Below are positions 22,166-34,231 of a stretch of 64,000 nucleotides of DNA, piece by piece. Source of the DNA: Artocarpus heterophyllus (taxonomy: Eukaryota > Streptophyta > Magnoliopsida > Rosales > Moraceae); contig CM046339.1 of NCBI GenBank assembly GCA_025403435.1, positions 3,612,212 to 3,676,211 on the forward strand, given 5' to 3'. Positions within the stretch are counted from its first letter, which is position 1. Every line of letters starts with the position of its first letter. Made by a program: the position numbers and the translations under genes. The notes under the pieces are model-generated. The model worked only from the letters and a program-made list of their open reading frames with translations. It did not search any database and was not told the origin of the DNA.

Positions 22166-23098
22166 GAACACCATTAGGGAATTATAAATCTCCATGAAGT
22201 TGGCGACGTAAACTACAATAACGGAGTCTAGAATGACATTTCTAGTAATAATAAATCTTCATGAAGCATTTTTAGCTATCTGTAGTCATTCGATGATTAC
22301 TGTCGAGGATGCTTCACAGACTGTAGATACAGTGAGATTCAACTGGAACCGCTTAACTTGAAATCAAGTAAGTAGGAATCTCACTGACGTTATGACATTT
22401 TTTTAAATAAATTGTTTCACGTGTTTTCATCGAAAAATTATGAATTGCCTAATCCGTGATTTGTCACGCCATGTTATGTTATAATATTATTATGATTTAT
22501 TGTGTTTAAGTTGTGCCATGTCATATTATGTTATAATTATGTCATGATCAATATGTGACATATACAATAATAAATTATTGTTTAGTCACTTTAAGTTAAA
22601 GTATGATTACGATTTATGAATTATGATTTGTAAAATGGTGATGTTGTAAGTAACATGTTATACTGCATACGCACAATAAGATAAATGAAATTAATAAGAT
22701 AAGTTAAGGGTGTCATACCAACCTCTCAACCTACAAGATGGCTTCAATAGGTTCAGTATTGGTTTTGATCTCCGCGTCGTTGGGCACCTCGCGTGCCCTG
22801 ACTTTCCGAAGATCATGCATAATCGGTACGATCACCCAAGCCCAATTAATAAAGTAAGATAAAGCTTAAATAAATAAGCATAAAACAAGTTAATAAGCAA
22901 GCATCAAATATTCATGCATGTTTTAATTAAATTATTTTAAATATGTTTTGCGAGTCTAATTTCCTACTTGCTAAGAGAAAGCTCATTTTATTATGTTCAT
23001 GTTATAGATAATAAACTTGTTAGTGGCACTTGATGGACAGTGGTGAGTGGTGGACGAATGGTGAAGTTAGGAATGGTACTATTGAAAATTGTACAATA
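22166..23098 (+). other. AT-rich spacer, no gene seen
   Basis: Begins where LRR-kinase homology stops. GTAAGTAGGAA occurs at the break (22158) and again at 22366. The rest is AT-rich with no supported frame. Possibly LTR-derived, since TTGTCACGCC at 22463 resembles LTR-end words, but no borders were found. Confidence 0.4.
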
Positions 23099-23340
23099 CA
23101 CTACACTTAATAAACGACGATTTCTTAAAAACCATCATGTTAAGTGGGGAAAACACGCAGGAGTAGGAGTAAAACACAAAAACCATCGTGGAAGTAAACA
23201 AAAGACTCCACGACTGTTTTTATGAAAAACTATCATGTAGGAGACATATTACACAACCGTTTTTACTAAAAACTATCATGAAAGATAATCAGTAAAAATT
23301 AAAAAGCTCGTTCTCACCATAATTAGCGAAATTTTAAAAG

Positions 23341-23422
23341 CCCGCTTTCTCTCTTTTATTCAAATTAATACTCAAACTTAACCCGCTTTCTCTCTTTTAT
23401 TCAAATTAATACTCAAACTTAA
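23341..23422 (+). repeat. Perfect 41-bp tandem duplication
   Basis: Two identical 41-bp units, each starting CCCGCTTTCTCTC, at 23341-23381 and 23382-23422, inside the CACTA-like element. Confidence 0.9.
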
Positions 23423-23589
23423 CCCTTTTCATTCTAAACCCAGTCCTACCTCTCTCTAACCCTCAAATCCTCTCTCTCTACTACAATCGTTGCCATTGTT
23501 GCCTTTGCCTTGACCAACGTGTTGCCATTAGCCTCGAGGCCTACACGACTTACGAGCTCATCACCATCCCTTATTTGTGAAGGTTCTTC

Positions 23590-23995
23590 TCTTTAAGTGT
23601 TCTTTTCTTTGAGCTTGTCGCCTCCATGACCCTGCTGTTGACTGCATCCAACCCCCATTTGGTAGCATTTCGGTTCTTTTTTATTGTTTAGTTTTTTTAA
23701 AAATTTTTAGTTATATAGTTTTAGTATTAATTATTTATTGTTTGTGTAAATTAATTAGTTTTAGTTGTTTAGTTCTAATTTTAGTTTTAGTTTTAATTAC
23801 TTTCTATGCACGTGCATGTGTTTTTATATGTGATGCCCACTGCATGTTTAATGAACTCTTTAAGTGTTCTTCTCTTCAAGCTCATTACCTCCATGACCTT
23901 GCTGTTTTGTAACATTCCATTTCTTTTTTTAATGTTTAGTTTTTTTTAATTTTTAGTTATATTGTTCTACTTTTAATTATTTATGGTTTGTGCAA
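23590..23995 (+). repeat. Direct repeat pair inside the CACTA-like element
   Basis: 23590-23745 and 23855-23995 share CTCTTTAAGTGTTCTT, GCCTCCATGACC/TACCTCCATGACC, CTTGCTGTT and TTAGTTTTTTT-rich words in order, about 265 bp apart. Not coding. Confidence 0.7.
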
Positions 23996-24009
23996 ATATA
24001 ATTTAAAAA

Positions 24010-26261
24010 CGACTTGCTTAACAATTGCAAACACATTTGCAAACATATAAATAAGTATTTAAAAATTATTTACTTCATGCTGTAGGTGAGGTTTTAAACT
24101 TACCTGGACTATGCTCTAACGTTCTCTATTCCGCTTCTATCTTATTCCTTTTTCCTTTCATTGGTCGACTTCTATGTCCTGATCATACAACAGCCGACTC
24201 ATTAATTAACTTTCTTTTTATCAATCCACTTGATTGACAATAAAACGTAAACATTAACCATTCTTTTCTTTTAACTTGACTTGTATACTATCGGTTTACC
24301 CTTTTCCTTTCCTTAATTTTGTAACCCACTAGGTTACCTTTCGTTTACTTAAACATCTCTTATTAAATTTCTCGTCACACATGACGGTTACATTGCTTAA
24401 TGTATTACGAAACATTTCTATCTAAGAACGTTATGCTAAATCGGAGTGTTCGACTCCGTTCTAGCCGTTTTCGTAAAAATGACGTTTTTACCATTTTTGG
24501 GTTTTTCGTCCATTTTTTAACTCTATAAAACCTATTGCTTAACTTTACCATTTCATTACTTACATATTACGGAATAATTGCCACTAAAAAATGTTTCCCG
24601 AAATCGGGCGTTTCGGGTCTGTTTTGGCCATTTTTACAAAATGACCATTTTGCCCTTAACTCTTTTTCCTCCATTATTTCTTTAACTAAACTTTAATTTC
24701 CTTAAAACTTAACATCTATGGTACTTACTGCCTACAACAGTGTAGGAAACCAATGTTCTCTAGTGAAAACCTAGTTTTCACACAATTTTACAGTTTTGGC
24801 CCGAAATACAAAAATATTTACATTTTTGACCCCATAACCAAAAATAATCTTTTTAAGCCATTAGTTCCCATTTTTCATGAGGAAGATTTTTGGTCAAAGT
24901 ACCGTATTCAAAATCCTTTGGAAAAATGAAATTTTTGCCCTTTAAAATTTTTCCTAATTTTAACAAATTCTTGTAAAATTAAAATCTCTCAAACAATTGA
25001 GATTTTTGACAAACTTTCCATGATACCTAACACTTTCGTCGAGATCTACAACTTTCATGTTGTAACCTTTCTAAAATTCTCACTATACAAGGGTGTTTTT
25101 GGGCAATTTTCATTTATGCTGAGAAGAAGCTTTTTCTTTCAATTTAGTCCTTCGGGCATTTTTGTAAAAATCTATTTTTAATCAATAAATCTACCCCTAC
25201 ATAGGTTGTTCCAACTCTTGTTTGAATCATTTTCATGCCCACTCATCATTTTTGCAAAATTAATACTAAAATTACAAAAATGACACTCTTTGCAAAAACT
25301 AACCTTTTGCATAATGAAACCTAAATTTTCACAACATCACCATGCCATAATTCATGTATCTACAGGATTTAAGCAAAACTTTGCTTGAAAACCCACCTAC
25401 CTTTGAAAGAACAAAAATCAAATTAAAAATCACATAATTTCAAAACTTACCCCAAATAGCACTTTTGGTTTCTAGCCCTCCAAGAGCTCCTTTAAAGCCT
25501 TCTTCCTAAGAATTTCTCACACAAAAATGCTTTGAATTAACTTTCCTTCCTTAACCCAAGAAAAACCATGAAAAACCTTAAAAAAGTTAAGGTTTTTACC
25601 TTAAAACTTGTTAAAATCCTTGGGCTTCACTTCTTGAACTTAATTGGGGTTAGTTTTGCAAAGATGGGAAGTTGAAAAATTCTTGGAGAGGTCCAACCAT
25701 GGCTACCGTGGGTGAAGGGAAGAAGAAAGGGAGATTTTTTTGGCAAATATTGCATTAAATGCTTCCTTATCCCTTATGATGACTCATGGTAATCTATTAG
25801 CTTGCCTAGGTGTCTCCATGGGATTGGGCTACCTTTCATGACTTGGTGGCCCAATAAGATTTAAGTGGGTGTCCACTTTGTGGGGCCCAAAAATTTACAC
25901 TATGTAATTTTTCACCACACAGTATTTTTCCTACACTATCGTGGTCCGCCAGTGCAAACTCATATCCTTAGACTGTATAAAATATTTTAGTTGCCAAAAA
26001 GATTATTTTTGGAGGCCAAACATAACCTTTTCCATATCTATGTTTTCACTTAGCAGTATTCTTTCTATACTGCTTTAACTTAAACAGTCCAATTTCTGTA
26101 CTGCATGACCTTAAACAATCCAATTCTTACACTGCATTATTCTAATACTGTAGAATTTTCTATGTTATTATACAGTATTTTCTCTTAAACTATATTTTTC
26201 GTCTTAATATAATCCTTAACTTAATGCATTTTTAATGCATTAGAAATTCTCGGGCGTTACA
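24010..26261 (-). repeat. Gypsy-type LTR fragment (third family)
   Basis: Minus strand starts TGTAACGCCCGAGAA at 26261. Words in order match the LTR at 53723-56714 (for example GTAGGTGAGGTTTTAAAC at 24083 versus GTAGATGAGGTTTGAAAC at 54451, and ACAGTGTAAA/ACAGTATTTTT blocks near the start). The end corresponding to 53723-54400 is missing, so the LTR is truncated near 24010. No internal domains adjoin it. Confidence 0.6.
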
Positions 26262-26879
26262 GTTAATATTTGTTTGTGTGAATTATTATTTAGGCATAAT
26301 TGCTTAGATATAGGTAGTAGAGTATATATATGATTTTGTAAAAAGTTTATAGTTCAATATAAATATATGATATTTTTGCAATCAGGGCCTTGTATTAGTG
26401 GATAACATATGAGACTGGCTATCTTGTGAAAATTAGAAATTTTGGTAATTTTTTTGCTGATGATCAATCTTCCACGACCGTTTTTACTAAAAATCATTGT
26501 GGAAGGTAGAAAATAACCAAGATTACACAACGGTTTTCATTGAAAATCGTCATGTAATCTACGCATTCCACAATGATTTTTTCCTTAAAACTGTCATGGT
26601 AGCCTCCTATAGAACACACTTACTACCCGCCATTAGCGGCATTCTATGACGGTAAAAACTATCGTGAAAAGTCTCTTCAATACCATGACAATTTTTTGAC
26701 CGTCAAGAATGCTTTACACTACAGTTTAAAACCATCGTTTAATCCTCAATTTTTTACTAGTGTGGATACCGCTCACATAAATGTAATATTTCTACATTTT
26801 TAGTTTACGAAATTATGTACATTTTTAATTTACAAAAATTATGTACGTATAAATAAGTAAATTTGAAGTTACCTAATTA

Positions 26880-27653
26880 TGCCTTAAAAACTGAGGTTGT
26901 AATTATACAACCTTTTTGGTCTAAGGAATTATAAGATTTAAAAATATTGCAATAGAAAATGCAACAAATACATGAAAATTTTCAACTAAGAAAATTATAA
27001 GATTATTTAGAATTAGAAATATTTATAGGAGTTTTACGTTAAATTAAGAAAGGATTTTAATGAATATGTATTCTAAATTTATTAGTATGAAAGTGTAAAA
27101 GATTGTGCTTTAAGAAACTAGTATGTTTGACTTAAGTGAATAAATTATAATAAATTATTATTATGTTAAATTTAAAAAGGAATAAGTTTAAGAAATCAAT
27201 ATCTTAATTTTAAGATAATAAATTATAAGAAAAGTATAACGATAATTTAAGGAAGGATTTAAAAGCATTTCAAATAGGAATTTATAATGATATTTAATTT
27301 AGAATTGTTTTAGAAATATTTTTATTTAAATAAAAAATAGTTTCTAAATAACTTTTATGTTTTAAAGAAAGGTTCTAGGAAATTATTATCATGTTTTAAG
27401 AAATTAATGTTATGATATATGTAAAGAATTAAATATTTAGAAATTATGATTATGTTAAAACGTAATTATTATTATTACATTATTATTATGTTTAAAGAAA
27501 TCAATATTTCTTTAAAAGAAATATTTTAGGAAATCATTATCAAGGTTTTGTTTTAAGAAAAAATTATTCCATAATTTAAGTACTTTATGTTAATGCATGT
27601 TTAAGATCAAAATTAAGTAGGTAAGTAATGGTCACGTAAATAAAGTCGTTACA
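26880..27653 (-). repeat. AT-rich LTR-like tract
   Basis: Very AT-rich with imperfect repeats around AAGAAATTA/ATTATTATGTT. It ends AAAGTCGTTACA, matching the end at 15273, so the minus strand starts TGTAACGACTTTAT. The other border was not found. No coding frame. Confidence 0.4.
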
Positions 27654-27896
27654 ACTTTCAAGCTCTTTCTTTTCTTCAAACTTCTGAGCCTACGATTTTC
27701 GCCGGAGGCCTTAACCCCAGCTTATACGTTGGGGCATTTGAATTGTGAGAGGTGTAAATAGATTGCAAGTCAAGTAAGTTAGATGCACGAAATTTCTTCC
27801 ACAAGGTAGCTGGCTTAGGGACCCACACGCAAAATTGAAGTGTCAACGACGGAGAAGACTTAAAAAGTGCAAATAACTCTCACTTGTGTAAACGGG

Positions 27897-28735
27897 AGAA
27901 AATAGTGTAGAGAACACTTAGAAAGTGGAGTCTCTGGACTTTAGGAAGAAAACAGTCGAAAGCGTGATATGATATGAATGTTAGATTTTGTTTTCCCTAA
28001 TTTAAATAATGACAAAACTTGGAATTTATTACAAATTCATTTATTACTATACATACAAATTCATTGTTGCACTAATGCATAGTTATATTGTTGAATTACT
28101 GAATTTTCTGCAGCCAGATCATAAAAGCATTAACATATGTTGCGGAGGCTAACCATGATGAAACTCCATCAAATTAAATTGATCAAATAAAAATCCACAA
28201 AAAAAAGGTATTCTTAGGTATTAGGTTTCTTACCGAAAAGTCATTGCCACATGTCCCTCTTAGAGGGTGTTTGGTTAAGGATGGTTTATATAACAATCTC
28301 AGTTATAAACAGTGTAAAGCTCTCATATGCTACAGTAAAAAGAAAAAATGTTACTACAGTGTAAAGCTCTCACATACTACAGTAAAAACGTTCCCACCAC
28401 TAGCCAAACACGTTATAAGTTTTGTGGTTCAAGTCTAATTATGCCTTCTTTTTCTACTAGGCCGAGTCATATTGGAATGACTAGCATTATGATGCACACC
28501 ACTCAATATTCATGATAATCGTTTTTATTCAGCAAAAAAAAAAAAAAAAGAAGAGAGAGAGAACATGATGATCGTCACACCGACGTTGGGGAAACAAAAA
28601 GAGAGGGTCAACGTGAATATCCTCCAATGAATCAACATAAAAAAGCTCCATTTTTGTATGGCCCTTCTTTTTAACTCTGTTTCGAACTAGGCTATTCCAG
28701 TGTTAAGCTGCTTCCTTGATCACCTACCCCAACAA
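27897..28735 (+). promoter_or_regulatory. Upstream region of the LRR-kinase gene
   Basis: Part of this region (about 27897-28010 and 28650-28735) is shared with the split paralogue at 17270-17630, so the duplication carried promoter DNA. A TTGACC W-box (minus strand, 28611-28606) lies about 125 bp before the chosen ATG; WRKY factors bind this word in defence genes, but one copy may be chance. No clear TATA box was identified. A MITE sits at 28265-28412. Confidence 0.4.
28265..28412. mobile_element. MITE, about 148 bp
   Basis: GGGTGTTTGGTTAAGG at the left and CTAGCCAAACACG at the right form short terminal inverted repeats. Inside, a unit GTGTAAAGCTCTCA...CTACAGTAAAAA occurs twice. It resembles the GTGTTTGG-ended MITE at 36291. 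Superfamily not assigned because target duplications are unclear. Confidence 0.6.
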
Positions 28736-31700
28736 ATGGCACTTCAAAGCCTCTCTAAGCTATTTCCTTTTTTGTTTTTATCCCTCCATGTAATTGCTCT
28801 TTGTTCCATTGCGGGCTTGTTGCAACCTACCTTGTTCACTGCCGCAACAATATTCAGTAATGAAACTGACAGATTTGCTCTGCTCAAATTCAAAGAATCA
28901 ATTACCATCGATCCAAATAGAGTCCTAAGCTCATGGAATGACTCTGTTCCCTTCTGCGACTGGCCTGGGATTGCATGCAACGTTCGGCATCAAAGGGTGA
29001 CGGCCTTGGAGTTGGAGGGCTATAACTTGCGAGGAACGATATCGCCTTACATTGGAAACCTCTCCTTTATGAGGTACGTTAATCTAAAAAATAATAGCCT
29101 TTTCAGCAAAATTCCACAACAAGTTGATCGTTTGTTCCGACTACAACATCTCAATCTGAGTCGCAACATGATGGAAGGTAAAGTTCCAGTCAACTTGAGC
29201 TACTGCTCTCAACTCCGAGTGTTAAATATCGGAAGAAACAAATTTACTGGAACTATTCCTTCAGAGCTTTGCACTTTGAAGAATCTTGTGTTCCTTAATC
29301 TTGAAAGAAATAATCTCACAGGAGGCATCCCACCTTCCTTGGGAAACATTTCATCGCTCAGAATGCTTTCTCTACCATATAACAATCTCGTGGGAAATGT
29401 TCCCGATGTGTTAGGAAACTTGAAAAGTTTAACCTTTTTAAGTTTAGGTTCTAATAATCTGTCTGGTACAATCCCTCTCTCCCTTTACAATATGTCCTAT
29501 CTTCTCACTTTTGTAATGGCAGAAAATAGCTTTGAAGGGACTCTTCCTCCTAACATAGGCCACACGCTCCCTAACCTCCAAAACTTTGGCATTGGTGGTA
29601 ATGAATTCTCTGGGATAATTCCGGAATCTTTTTCCAATATTTCTCAGCTTCAAATACTTGATATTGATACAAATAATTTTTTTGGTCAAGTTCCAACCAG
29701 TTTGGGAAATCTTCAACATCTCCAATGGCTCGGTTTAAGTAATAATAATCTCGGAAATTATGCTGCTAATAGCTTGAATTTTCTTTCGTCATTAAAAAAC
29801 TGCAGCCAAATGAAACTATTAGAGTTTGAAATGAACAGTTTTGAAGGTGTCTTACCCAATTCTGTGGCAAATTTGTCAACCCAGCTCACTAAATTTCTTG
29901 CTAGCAAAAATCATATATCCGGAAATATCCCTCCAACATTAGCAAATCTAGTCAACTTAACCATCTTGGATTTGGAACAAAATCGCTTCATAGGATTTAT
30001 TCCAGATACTTTGGGGAAGTTACAAAATTTACAAGTTTTGTATTTAGATTCAAATTCATTGTCAGGACAAATACCCTCCTCAATAGGAAACCTCAGCCAA
30101 ATGTATGAACTTTGTCTATCCTATAACAAGCTAAATGGAAGCATTCCCCTAGAGATTGGAAACTGCAAGACTCTGCAATATCTTGACATTTCAAATAATA
30201 AATTTGGTGGAACAATCCTTGCAGAAATTTTTGCTCTTCCCTCCTTATCTATCTTACTCAACTTGTCATGGAACTCATTCACTGGAAACCTACCTGTGGA
30301 AGTGGGCCAGCTAAAGAATATTAATGTACTTGACCTATCTGAAAACAATCTCACTAAAGAAATCCCGGAAACTATTGGAGATTGTCAGAGTCTAGAATTC
30401 CTTTACCTACAAGGGAACTACTTTGAAGGTACCCTACCTTCTTCTTTTGCTTCTATGAGAGGACTTCGATACTTGGATCTTTCGCAAAATAACCTTTCAG
30501 GAAAAATTCCAAGGGATCTAGAGGAACTTCGTGGCTTGCAATATCTAAATCTTTCTTTCAACAACCTGGAGGGAGAAGTACCAAACAAAGGCGTCTTTCA
30601 AAATGCAAGTGCAATATCAGTGGTTGGAAATTCTAAGCTATGTGGTGGTGTTCCAAAATTGCAGCTTCCAAGATGCCTGGTTAAAGATTCCAAACGGAAA
30701 AATAAGACCAGAGTTCTCAAACTAGCAATTATTTTAGTCTGCCTGGCTGCACTTTTTCTGCTCTCATCTTTACTAGTTATTTATTGGAGGAAAAAATCAC
30801 AAATGAAATTGACACGTACACTTTCAACAATGAGGTTTTTCTCAAAAGTGTCATACAAGATGCTTTATCAGGCTACCAATGGATTCTCTTCGAGCATGTT
30901 AATCGGAGCAGGTAGCTTTGGTTGTGTATATAGAGGCATTCTTGGTCAGGAAGAAAATCTAATTGCTGTAAAGGTCTTCAATATTATGAGAAAAGGAGCT
31001 TCCAAGAGTTTCCTCATTGAATGCAATGCATTGAGAAATATTAGACACCGAAATCTTGTCAAGATTGTGACATGTTGTTCTAGCATCGATTACAATGGTA
31101 ACGAATTCAAGGCTATAGTCTTTGAGTATATGTCAAATGGAAGCTTAGAGAAATGGTTGCATCCAGTGACTCATGGTGGAAATCGATCCATGGGTTTGGA
31201 CTTAATTCAGAGACTAAATATTGTTGTAGATGTGGCCTCTGCAATACACTATCTTCACGAGGGTTGTACCCAACCGATCATCCACTGCGACTTGAAGCCT
31301 AGCAATGTTCTTCTCGACAATGAGATGGTTGCCCATGTAAGTGATTTTGGATTAGCAAGATTCATTTCAAATGTTAATGACTTCTCAGAAAGCCAAACTA
31401 GCACAAATGGAATTAAGGGAACAATTGGTTATGCTGCTCCAGGTAATGTCTCATCAACACCTTTTTCCCTTATTCTTGTGACAATTGTTGCTAAATTGGA
31501 AAATACTAGCAATAGTCTAAATTCGATATATAAAATATAACTTCATTCTTTTTTCTTTTTTTTTGGAATACTTCAATGTAGTCAAATTAAAATACCTACA
31601 ACTCTTGTTTTACGAAAGGGAGATTAATCCAATATTGTTATAATTGTAGAGTATGCAATGGATGGTGAACCATCAAAACGAGGGGATGTGTACAGCTATG

Positions 31701-32137
31701 GCATTCTTTTGTTGGAGATGTTCATTGGAAAGAGACCCACCGATGAAATGTTCAAAGATGATTTCAATCTTCATAACTTCGTGAAAATGGCATTGCCCGA
31801 AAGAGTAGTGCAAATTATGGACTCTAGTCTTCTTCCTACAGAAATTGAGGAAACAATAACAGAGAGAAGAGAAGATGGAAGAAACTATAGGAACAATGAA
31901 GGCATTGAGATTGATGTCGAAGAAAGATTAGGCCATATTAACTTTGACAACGCAGACCAGATTATTGCTCATCATCTGCAAAACTGCTTGGTTTCAATCT
32001 TGGAAATTGGACTTGCTTGTTCAGAAGAATTGCCAAATGAAAGGATGAACATGGGAGATGTTATCAGGGAGCTACAACATATTAGAGATGCTTATCTCGG
32101 TGTTGTCATCCACGAGCAGACACGAAGAACCGGCTAA
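28736..32137 (+). CDS. LRR receptor-like kinase, subfamily XII (non-RD), two exons
   Basis: Exons 28736-31442 and 31650-32137 join in phase (GCT GCT CCA G|AG TAT GCA) to give about 1064 residues. I chose the ATG at 28736 (context AACAAATGGC) over an in-frame ATG at 28700 because a signal peptide follows directly and the paralogue keeps it. Domains: signal peptide 1-~35; LRRNT (FALLKFKESI, WNDSVPFCDWPGIACN); about 22 LRRs of the plant type; capping LCGGVPKL; transmembrane ~661-683; kinase with GAGSFGCVYRG near 724, K746, HCD 850-852, DFG 870-872, and GDVYSYGILLLEMF in exon 2. HCD in place of HRD marks a non-RD kinase, typical of pattern-recognition receptors such as Xa21, FLS2 and EFR. Length and the single intron in the kinase activation segment fit the family. 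No defect is seen. Inferred role: plasma-membrane immune receptor; the ligand is unknown. Confidence 0.94.
31443..31649 (+). other. Intron of the LRR-kinase gene (207 bp)
   Basis: GT at 31443 (CCAG|GTAATG) and AG at 31648-31649 (AATTGTAG|AG). AT/T-rich with in-frame stops; read-through would end the protein at 31540, shortly after the activation segment. The position within the APE-motif region is the conserved intron site of this subfamily. Confidence 0.9.
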
Positions 32138-32640
32138 GTTATAGGTACTACCACAAATTTTTACTTGCATTAGCTTATAATTTTTCAAAATCACTTTCAC
32201 GATAAGGTCTGAAATAGAGAAGTCTAACACACTAACATTCAGTAATGACCCTGCAACTGTTGGAAGGCACACGTGCTATGATAAATCATGACTAACATCT
32301 ACTATCATAAATCTTAGTTAGAATTTTTTTTCCAGTGTGTTTTATGCAAAAGTACAAGTTCCATTTTGGCGTTTTCATTCCCTGGAGTGGCAAAAAAAAA
32401 AAAAAAAAACTAACTTTTGTTCAAACTGCAGGAGCTTGAAGCAAAAGGGAAATAGCTGAAGCGGTTTCGTCCTTGTTTAGTTTGGTTTTTTCCTACCGAA
32501 TAGTAAATTAGATACTTATTCCCTTTCTTCCTCCCGTTTGGATATGCCTATCTAATTAATACGATGTGTTGTATAAATAATCACATATGGTTTCTTGTGT
32601 GATGTTGTAATAAATTCACCTTCATGGTTTGGTGTTTATG
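32138..32640 (+). other. 3' untranslated/downstream region of the LRR-kinase gene
   Basis: After the TAA there is a possible 3'-UTR intron: donor-like TAG|GTACTA at 32143 and acceptor-like AAACTGCAG|GAGC at 32430, followed by GAGCTTGAAGC. A segment resembling the second exon lies at 6922. Poly-A signals are AT-rich and not unique. Not proven without transcript data. Confidence 0.4.
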
Positions 32641-32652
32641 CTTATATTCATA

Positions 32653-33240
32653 GGCCATGTTTGGTAGACAGTATTGTATTGTATTGTATTGTATTGTATA
32701 AAGTATATTGAATTGTGCTCTATTGTTACAATGTTTGGTGCATAACATACTAAAAAAAGTTCAAAATGTAATTTTCTAAAGTTTAAAGGGCCAAAATGTA
32801 ATTTTTCAAAAATTTGGAGCCAAAATATTATTTTATCAAAATTAAGAGGTTGAAAACTAAATTTTTAAAAAAATGTGTGGTTAAAATATAATTTTTTAAA
32901 AATAGGGGTCAAATATAATTTTTAAACATTGAGAGGTTAAAATGCAATTTTAGAAAATATAAATTTGCCCTAAAATTTTAAAAAATTATAGACTCTGGTC
33001 TAATTCTATATTGGCCTAACCCCAACCATATATTGAATCCAACTCCAACAAAAACCATAGGCTCAGTATAAAATAATACAATACAATACACTGATAAATG
33101 AGCCATATTCTATAATACGAAATGAATTATATTAATTTACCATCTGTATTAACTCATACAATAAAATAATCATACCAAACATTATAACAATGTATTATTA
33201 TACAATACAATGCTTTAATACGATGTAACAAATATAGCCC
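32653..33240. mobile_element. MITE with about 100-bp inverted ends
   Basis: Left end GGCCATGTTTGGTAGACAG followed by (ATTGT)n; right end in reverse complement GGGCTATATTTGTTACATCG, then TATTGTATTGTATAATAAT and AATGTTTGGTATG, mirroring the left arm (ACAATGTTTGGTGCATAAC). The middle has AT-rich blocks like AAATGTAATTTTCTAAA. No coding. Probably hAT- or Harbinger-type; target duplication unclear. Confidence 0.75.
32676..32700 (+). repeat. Pentanucleotide microsatellite (ATTGT)n
   Basis: About four to five copies of GTATT/ATTGT inside the left arm of the MITE. Confidence 0.75.
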
Positions 33241-33307
33241 AAATATATACTAATTCTCTGTATCCGAAACATAGCCCAAATATATACTAATTCTCCATAT
33301 CCGAAGA
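33234..33307 (+). repeat. 37-bp tandem duplication at MITE end
   Basis: ATAGCCCAAATATATACTAA occurs at 33234 and 33271 with near-identical 37-bp units, spanning the right border of the MITE. Confidence 0.8.
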
Positions 33308-34187
33308 GAAGCAATCGACGATTTAATAGAGGAGGCTAGAATTTTGATGAAGCACAAATAACCATCTCATTTCTATCAATAATTAGCTTAAAATAATTCA
33401 TCCTAACACTAGACCAAAAAGTCCAAAACAGAGAGGTCCAACATTATTGTTTACTAAGAGTCTTTCCTTTTTGTTTAGTAAGACTAACAAAATATGTTAG
33501 AAATCTACTTCTTTTGATTAATCAACAGTATCTAAATTTTTTTATTTTCTTTTAAATATGTCCAATGCAATAGACTGACTACTTGTATCTGCACTGCAGG
33601 GGCTTGTTCAAATAAATCGGGACCAAAATCATACTTTACTCTAGATAATACCTTGACTCTACATTATATCTTTCCAAATATTAAATAAAATATATCTCCA
33701 TTAACAATTTTCTTTCATTTTCTTCTTCTTTTTTTTTTTTCTCAAGAGGCACAAAAGTACTTTCAAAAAGCCTTGTCAACTATCAAAAGTAGAGACAGCT
33801 TAAATCCCAAGTATTGACCCTTTTTTCCTATAGTTGTCGTTTCTGTGGCTGTTGTCGTTTTGAAAAAGTTTTATTGTCCCTTTTTATGTGTTTTTTTTTG
33901 CTTTCGAAACTTAATCCTTGTTTTAACTTTTTTTGTTATTTTGATTTCGTTTTAACATGATTATCGTTTCCAAGTATTATTCTTGTGATAAAACATGGAA
34001 GATTTTCTTGGAAAGAAATGTTACGAGGAGTCCGTGAATTCCATATTAGCTGTAGGGGATGGGTACTCCACGTTGCGCGCAAAAAAAAAAAAAAAAAAAG
34101 GAGGAGAGAGAAGGTACTTAACATTGCAGGATTAAAAAAAAAGTTGCATTTAAAGACATAACATAGAGATTAATTACTTAGGAGGAT

Positions 34188-34231
<44 letters not shown>

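Larger units (their letters stand above)
23099..26762. mobile_element. CACTA-like (En/Spm) element, non-autonomous, with nested LTR
   Basis: Left end CACTACACTTAATAAACGACG at 23099; right end reads, in reverse complement from 26762, CACTAGTAAAAAATTGAGG followed by ATTAAACGATGG. Both ends carry many subterminal copies of AAAACCATCGTGG/CCACGACCGTTTT-like words in alternating orientation (23120-23290 and 26470-26745), the binding-site pattern of CACTA transposases. No transposase frame is seen. The 3-bp flanks differ (ATA and TGG), so either the left end is mis-set or the two ends belong to different copies. The interior holds a gypsy LTR fragment. Confidence 0.55.

Noticed and set aside
28700..28735. 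Earlier in-frame ATG for the receptor kinase
   Set aside because: It would place a dozen polar and mixed residues before the signal peptide, and the ATG at 28736 has the better context.
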